Shown piece after piece: positions 24,016 through 26,928 of a stretch of 26,928 nt of DNA. The notes below the pieces were generated by a model. That model did not search any database, had not been told where the DNA came from, and was given only the letters and a program-made list of their open reading frames with translations. Each line of letters starts with the position of its first letter. Position 1 is the first letter of the stretch. Made by a program: the position numbers and the translations under genes. The DNA comes from a virus, in IMG/VR virus record IMGVR_UViG_3300046010_013864, positions 1-26,928 of that record. One strand, given 5' to 3'.

Positions 24016-26928
24016 ATGGCTGCCGAAATTATTCAAATAGACCCTCAGGATTTAACTACTCAAATATATGAATCTCAAGATACGAATTTAATTCCATCTT
24101 TTGAAATAAATACTGCTTTAACAAGCGATAGTTATATTGAATTTTTTATATATGATTTAAATAAAAATTTAATATCATCTGATTCAAACTTCACTCAATA
24201 TTCAATATTAAATGATGGTCAATCATCCCAAAATAATGAATTAAATCAAATTAATATAGATCCTGAACAAAATCTTATCAATAATGGATTTGATCAAGGA
24301 AGTTATATAACATATTATAATTTTTTAAATAAAAAAATAGGCTCCCCTATAGAACTTCTCTATATATCAGAGATATCTTCAGATAGAACTGAAATAAGAT
24401 TGGATAGTACTACTTTATCTTCTCAAGATATTATAGAAAAAACCAATCAATTTATAGAGGAAAGAGAATCAAGTTCATATTTTTTAGATTTTTTATTAAA
24501 TTTTGGAGAAAATATTCTTTTTATATCAAATAATATAAGATTAGATGAGACTGATCCTTCTAATCCTACCATTTTAATAAAACTATATGAACCTCTCCTA
24601 GAAGAAATAAATCTAAACGATACATTATTTATTGTATCAACTTTAGAAGAACCATTAGCTTACCAAATCGCATTCCCTGAAGAGGAAATCATATTTAACG
24701 ATACTACTCCAATACAAGGTCCAAATTTTAATATCCAACTTCAAGACCAAATAAATAATTCAACATCAGAATTATCATACTCTGATTTAGTATCAACTAC
24801 ATCATTAAGTTCATTTAATCAAATTAATAGTTTATTAGAGGAAAAAGAAATAGATATTAATATTGATTATACTGATTTTAATAATTTTACCCATTTTAGT
24901 TCAGCTAAAACAAGATTAGAAAACTTCTTTTATAAAGTAAGTTTAATAGAAGGATATTCATCATCTATATCAATTATTAATTCTAATATTACAGGCTCAA
25001 CATCATCATCTTTAGTAGTAAGTGAAAGTAAAACTATACTAGAAAATAAAATATCAGATATAATTAAAAACTTTGATGGTTATGATTATTATCTATACTA
25101 TTCAAGTGAATCATTTGCATATCCAAAATCAACAACAGAACCACCATATCAATTATATCCAACAACAGATCCGACAGTTGTAACTTGGTTCTCTAATATC
25201 ATCACCTCAGCATCAATATATGATCAAGATAATAAAGATAATTTATTATTTTCAATCCCCGAATATTTAAGAGAAGATGCAGATAATAAACCATATGAAT
25301 TATTTGTTGATATGGTTGCTCAACATTTTGATAATATTTGGATATATTATAAAGATATAACTGAAAAATATAATAATGATAATAGATTAGAATATGGTAT
25401 ATCAAAAGATTTAATAGCAGATGCTATTAGAGACTTTGGAATTAAATTATACCAAAATAATTTTTCAAACCAAGATTTATATACAGCATTTCTAGGATTA
25501 ACCCCTGAAGGATCTTTATTTCCATTCCCACAAATAACAGGATCATTACCAACCCCCTCAGGATTTGAATATATTGATACTCTCATATCAGCATCTAATG
25601 ATTATATACCGTTAGATGATGTTAATAAATCGCTATATAAACGCATTTATCATAATTTGCCATACCTGCTTAAAACCAAAGGTACTCTACCAGGATTACG
25701 CGCACTTATTACCTCATATGGTATCCCAGATACTGTATTAAGAATTAATGAATATGGAGGAAAAGACAAAACAAATGAGAATGATTGGGATTATTGGCAA
25801 AATGAATTTAATTATGCTTTTGAAGGAGAAAATAGAATTACAACAGATTGGCAATTAAATTCCACTTGGAATTCTCCAAATAATGTCCCCTCTACTTTAG
25901 CTTTTAGATTTAAAATCCCAGAATTATCTATTATTAGTGGTTCATCTCCTATTAATCTTTGGTCAACAAATACATCATCATCCCTTCAATTAAGATATAT
26001 TGGATCTGGATTTACAAGTGAATCATACTCTGGTTCAATTATAAATCCTGAATATCAATATGCTTATCTTGATTTTTATCCTAATTTACAAAATACCCCA
26101 ACAATATCTGCAAGTATATATTTACCTTTTATAGATGAGGGTTGGTGGTCTGTGATGATAAATCGTAGATTAAATAATTTTGAATTACATGCTGGAAATA
26201 ATATCTACGATGGAGGCAATAATGGAACCCAATTAGGGTTTTATTCCTCGTCCTCAATCACAGTAAGTATTACTAATACAGCTTGGATAGATGGAGTAGA
26301 TTCTATTTTTATTCCAAATGAAGAAAAAGTATATCTCCAAGAAATAAGATATTATAATGCAGCATTAAATGTAAATTCATTTAAAGATTATATAATGAAT
26401 CCTTATTCAATTGAAGGTAATTCAATAAATAGTGGTCCCAATGAGTTAGCATTTAGAGCATCTTTAGGAGGTGAATTATATACTAGTTCAATTTCTATCC
26501 ATCCTAAAATTACTGGATCATTCCCATTAACAAACTCATTTGCATCAGATAGTAATTTTACTTTTAATTCATCCCCTACTTTTATCCCTAATACTGAATA
26601 TTTTTTCTATGATCAACCAATAGCAGGTATAAAAAATACTGTAAGTGATAAAATTAAATTATCATCCAATAATTTCCCATCAGGTTCAACTTTATCCCCT
26701 TATAGAAGATTAGAACAAAATTTAGATTCAAATTCAAAATATACAACAGATGTAAATTATCTTGAGGTAGCATTTTCTCCCCAAAATGAAATAAATGATG
26801 ATATAATGAGTCAACTTGGATTCTTTAATATAGGAGATTATATTGGAGACCCAAGTGAAAGATTTAACGGAACATCATATCCTGATTTAGATAGATTAAG
26901 AAATGAATATTTTGAGAAATATATATAT
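24016..26928 (+). CDS. Very large baseplate/tail protein, gp7/P2-I-like with lectin-like segment, truncated by the window end
   Basis: The frame runs from ATG 24016 (MAAEIIQIDPQDLTTQIYES) through 971 codons with no stop, so the gene continues past the window. Residues about 538-575 (LYKRIYHNLPYLLKTKGTLP, then GLRALITSYGIPDTVLRINEYGG) fit the pattern of P2 gpI-type tail proteins, which complete the W-J-I baseplate wedge. Residues about 610-795, with WWSVMINRRLNNFELHAGNN and YLQEIRYYNAALNVNSFKDY, look like a LamG/concanavalin-type lectin sandwich. I infer a gp7/I-like wedge protein bearing a glycan-binding domain. It lies directly after the coiled-coil gene. Confidence 0.72.
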   Translation, partial: MAAEIIQIDPQDLTTQIYESQDTNLIPSFEINTALTSDSYIEFFIYDLNKNLISSDSNFTQYSILNDGQSSQNNELNQINIDPEQNLINNGFDQGSYITYYNFLNKKIGSPIELLYISEISSDRTEIRLDSTTLSSQDIIEKTNQFIEERESSSYFLDFLLNFGENILFISNNIRLDETDPSNPTILIKLYEPLLEEINLNDTLFIVSTLEEPLAYQIAFPEEEIIFNDTTPIQGPNFNIQLQDQINNSTSELSYSDLVSTTSLSSFNQINSLLEEKEIDINIDYTDFNNFTHFSSAKTRLENFFYKVSLIEGYSSSISIINSNITGSTSSSLVVSESKTILENKISDIIKNFDGYDYYLYYSSESFAYPKSTTEPPYQLYPTTDPTVVTWFSNIITSASIYDQDNKDNLLFSIPEYLREDADNKPYELFVDMVAQHFDNIWIYYKDITEKYNNDNRLEYGISKDLIADAIRDFGIKLYQNNFSNQDLYTAFLGLTPEGSLFPFPQITGSLPTPSGFEYIDTLISASNDYIPLDDVNKSLYKRIYHNLPYLLKTKGTLPGLRALITSYGIPDTVLRINEYGGKDKTNENDWDYWQNEFNYAFEGENRITTDWQLNSTWNSPNNVPSTLAFRFKIPELSIISGSSPINLWSTNTSSSLQLRYIGSGFTSESYSGSIINPEYQYAYLDFYPNLQNTPTISASIYLPFIDEGWWSVMINRRLNNFELHAGNNIYDGGNNGTQLGFYSSSSITVSITNTAWIDGVDSIFIPNEEKVYLQEIRYYNAALNVNSFKDYIMNPYSIEGNSINSGPNELAFRASLGGELYTSSISIHPKITGSFPLTNSFASDSNFTFNSSPTFIPNTEYFFYDQPIAGIKNTVSDKIKLSSNNFPSGSTLSPYRRLEQNLDSNSKYTTDVNYLEVAFSPQNEINDDIMSQLGFFNIGDYIGDPSERFNGTSYPDLDRLRNEYFEKYIY

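Noticed and set aside
25202-25586. Two overlapping minus-strand frames inside the large final gene
   Set aside because: The + strand frame is open for 971 codons with recognisable domains; the minus frames are low-complexity shadows.

Overview
This window reads as part of the genome of a large, AT-rich tailed phage of the T4-like contractile-tail (myovirus) type. All supported genes lie on the + strand. The best-supported family calls are a gp25-like baseplate wedge protein, a gp6/J-like wedge protein, a beta-helical spike-like protein and a probable gp55-like late sigma factor. A Bacteroidota host is an inference: clear Shine-Dalgarno sequences are absent, start codons follow A-rich leaders, and several small proteins resemble types I associate with Bacteroidota phages. 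The sequence does not prove the host.

Region 1 (about 1-13,000) is an accessory or early region of roughly 45 very small genes, mostly 40-110 codons and mostly of unknown function. Its main feature is a repeated expression cassette. I count 34 copies of CGTATATTYA (five with T for C, one CGTACATT, one CATATATT), nearly all 29-34 bases before a start codon. In 31 of the 34, a GG-containing element (RGGW, once TGGA) begins exactly 26 bases upstream of the core. This looks like a bipartite phage promoter. Most genes then begin with an A-rich leader ending in GTTATG. Several intrinsic terminators are folded into the 26-base spacer, so the end of one gene and the promoter of the next are one compact unit. 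A 92-base perfect repeat carrying a cassette and the 3' end of the preceding gene, and a 39-base duplication of a start region, show that these units copy and move. Two tRNA-like elements lie near 8.05-8.33 kb. From 8.7 to 12.7 kb the genes are strongly depleted in C on the coding strand and encode very acidic proteins.

Two non-coding gaps (about 4,784-5,488 and 12,825-13,199) break the array. Both are G-rich and then C-rich on the + strand and contain inverted repeats; they are candidates for replication, packaging or regulatory sites.

Region 2 (13,200-15,325) is transitional: a small virion-like protein, a two-helix membrane protein, a T5orf172/GIY-YIG-type protein, small helical proteins and a 7-copy 10-base tandem repeat.

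Region 3 (15,342 to the end) is a tightly packed, often ATGA-overlapping late module: HD-domain hydrolase, small membrane protein, gp55-like sigma factor, helical protein, spike/hub-like protein, a protein with a carboxypeptidase-regulatory-like domain, a small helical protein, gp25-like, gp6/J-like, a DNRLRE-like beta-sandwich protein, a coiled-coil protein, and a very large open gene (gp7/P2-I-like with a lectin-like segment) running off the end. The likely logic is host takeover by the cassette array, then late transcription through the gp55-like factor, then baseplate and tail assembly.
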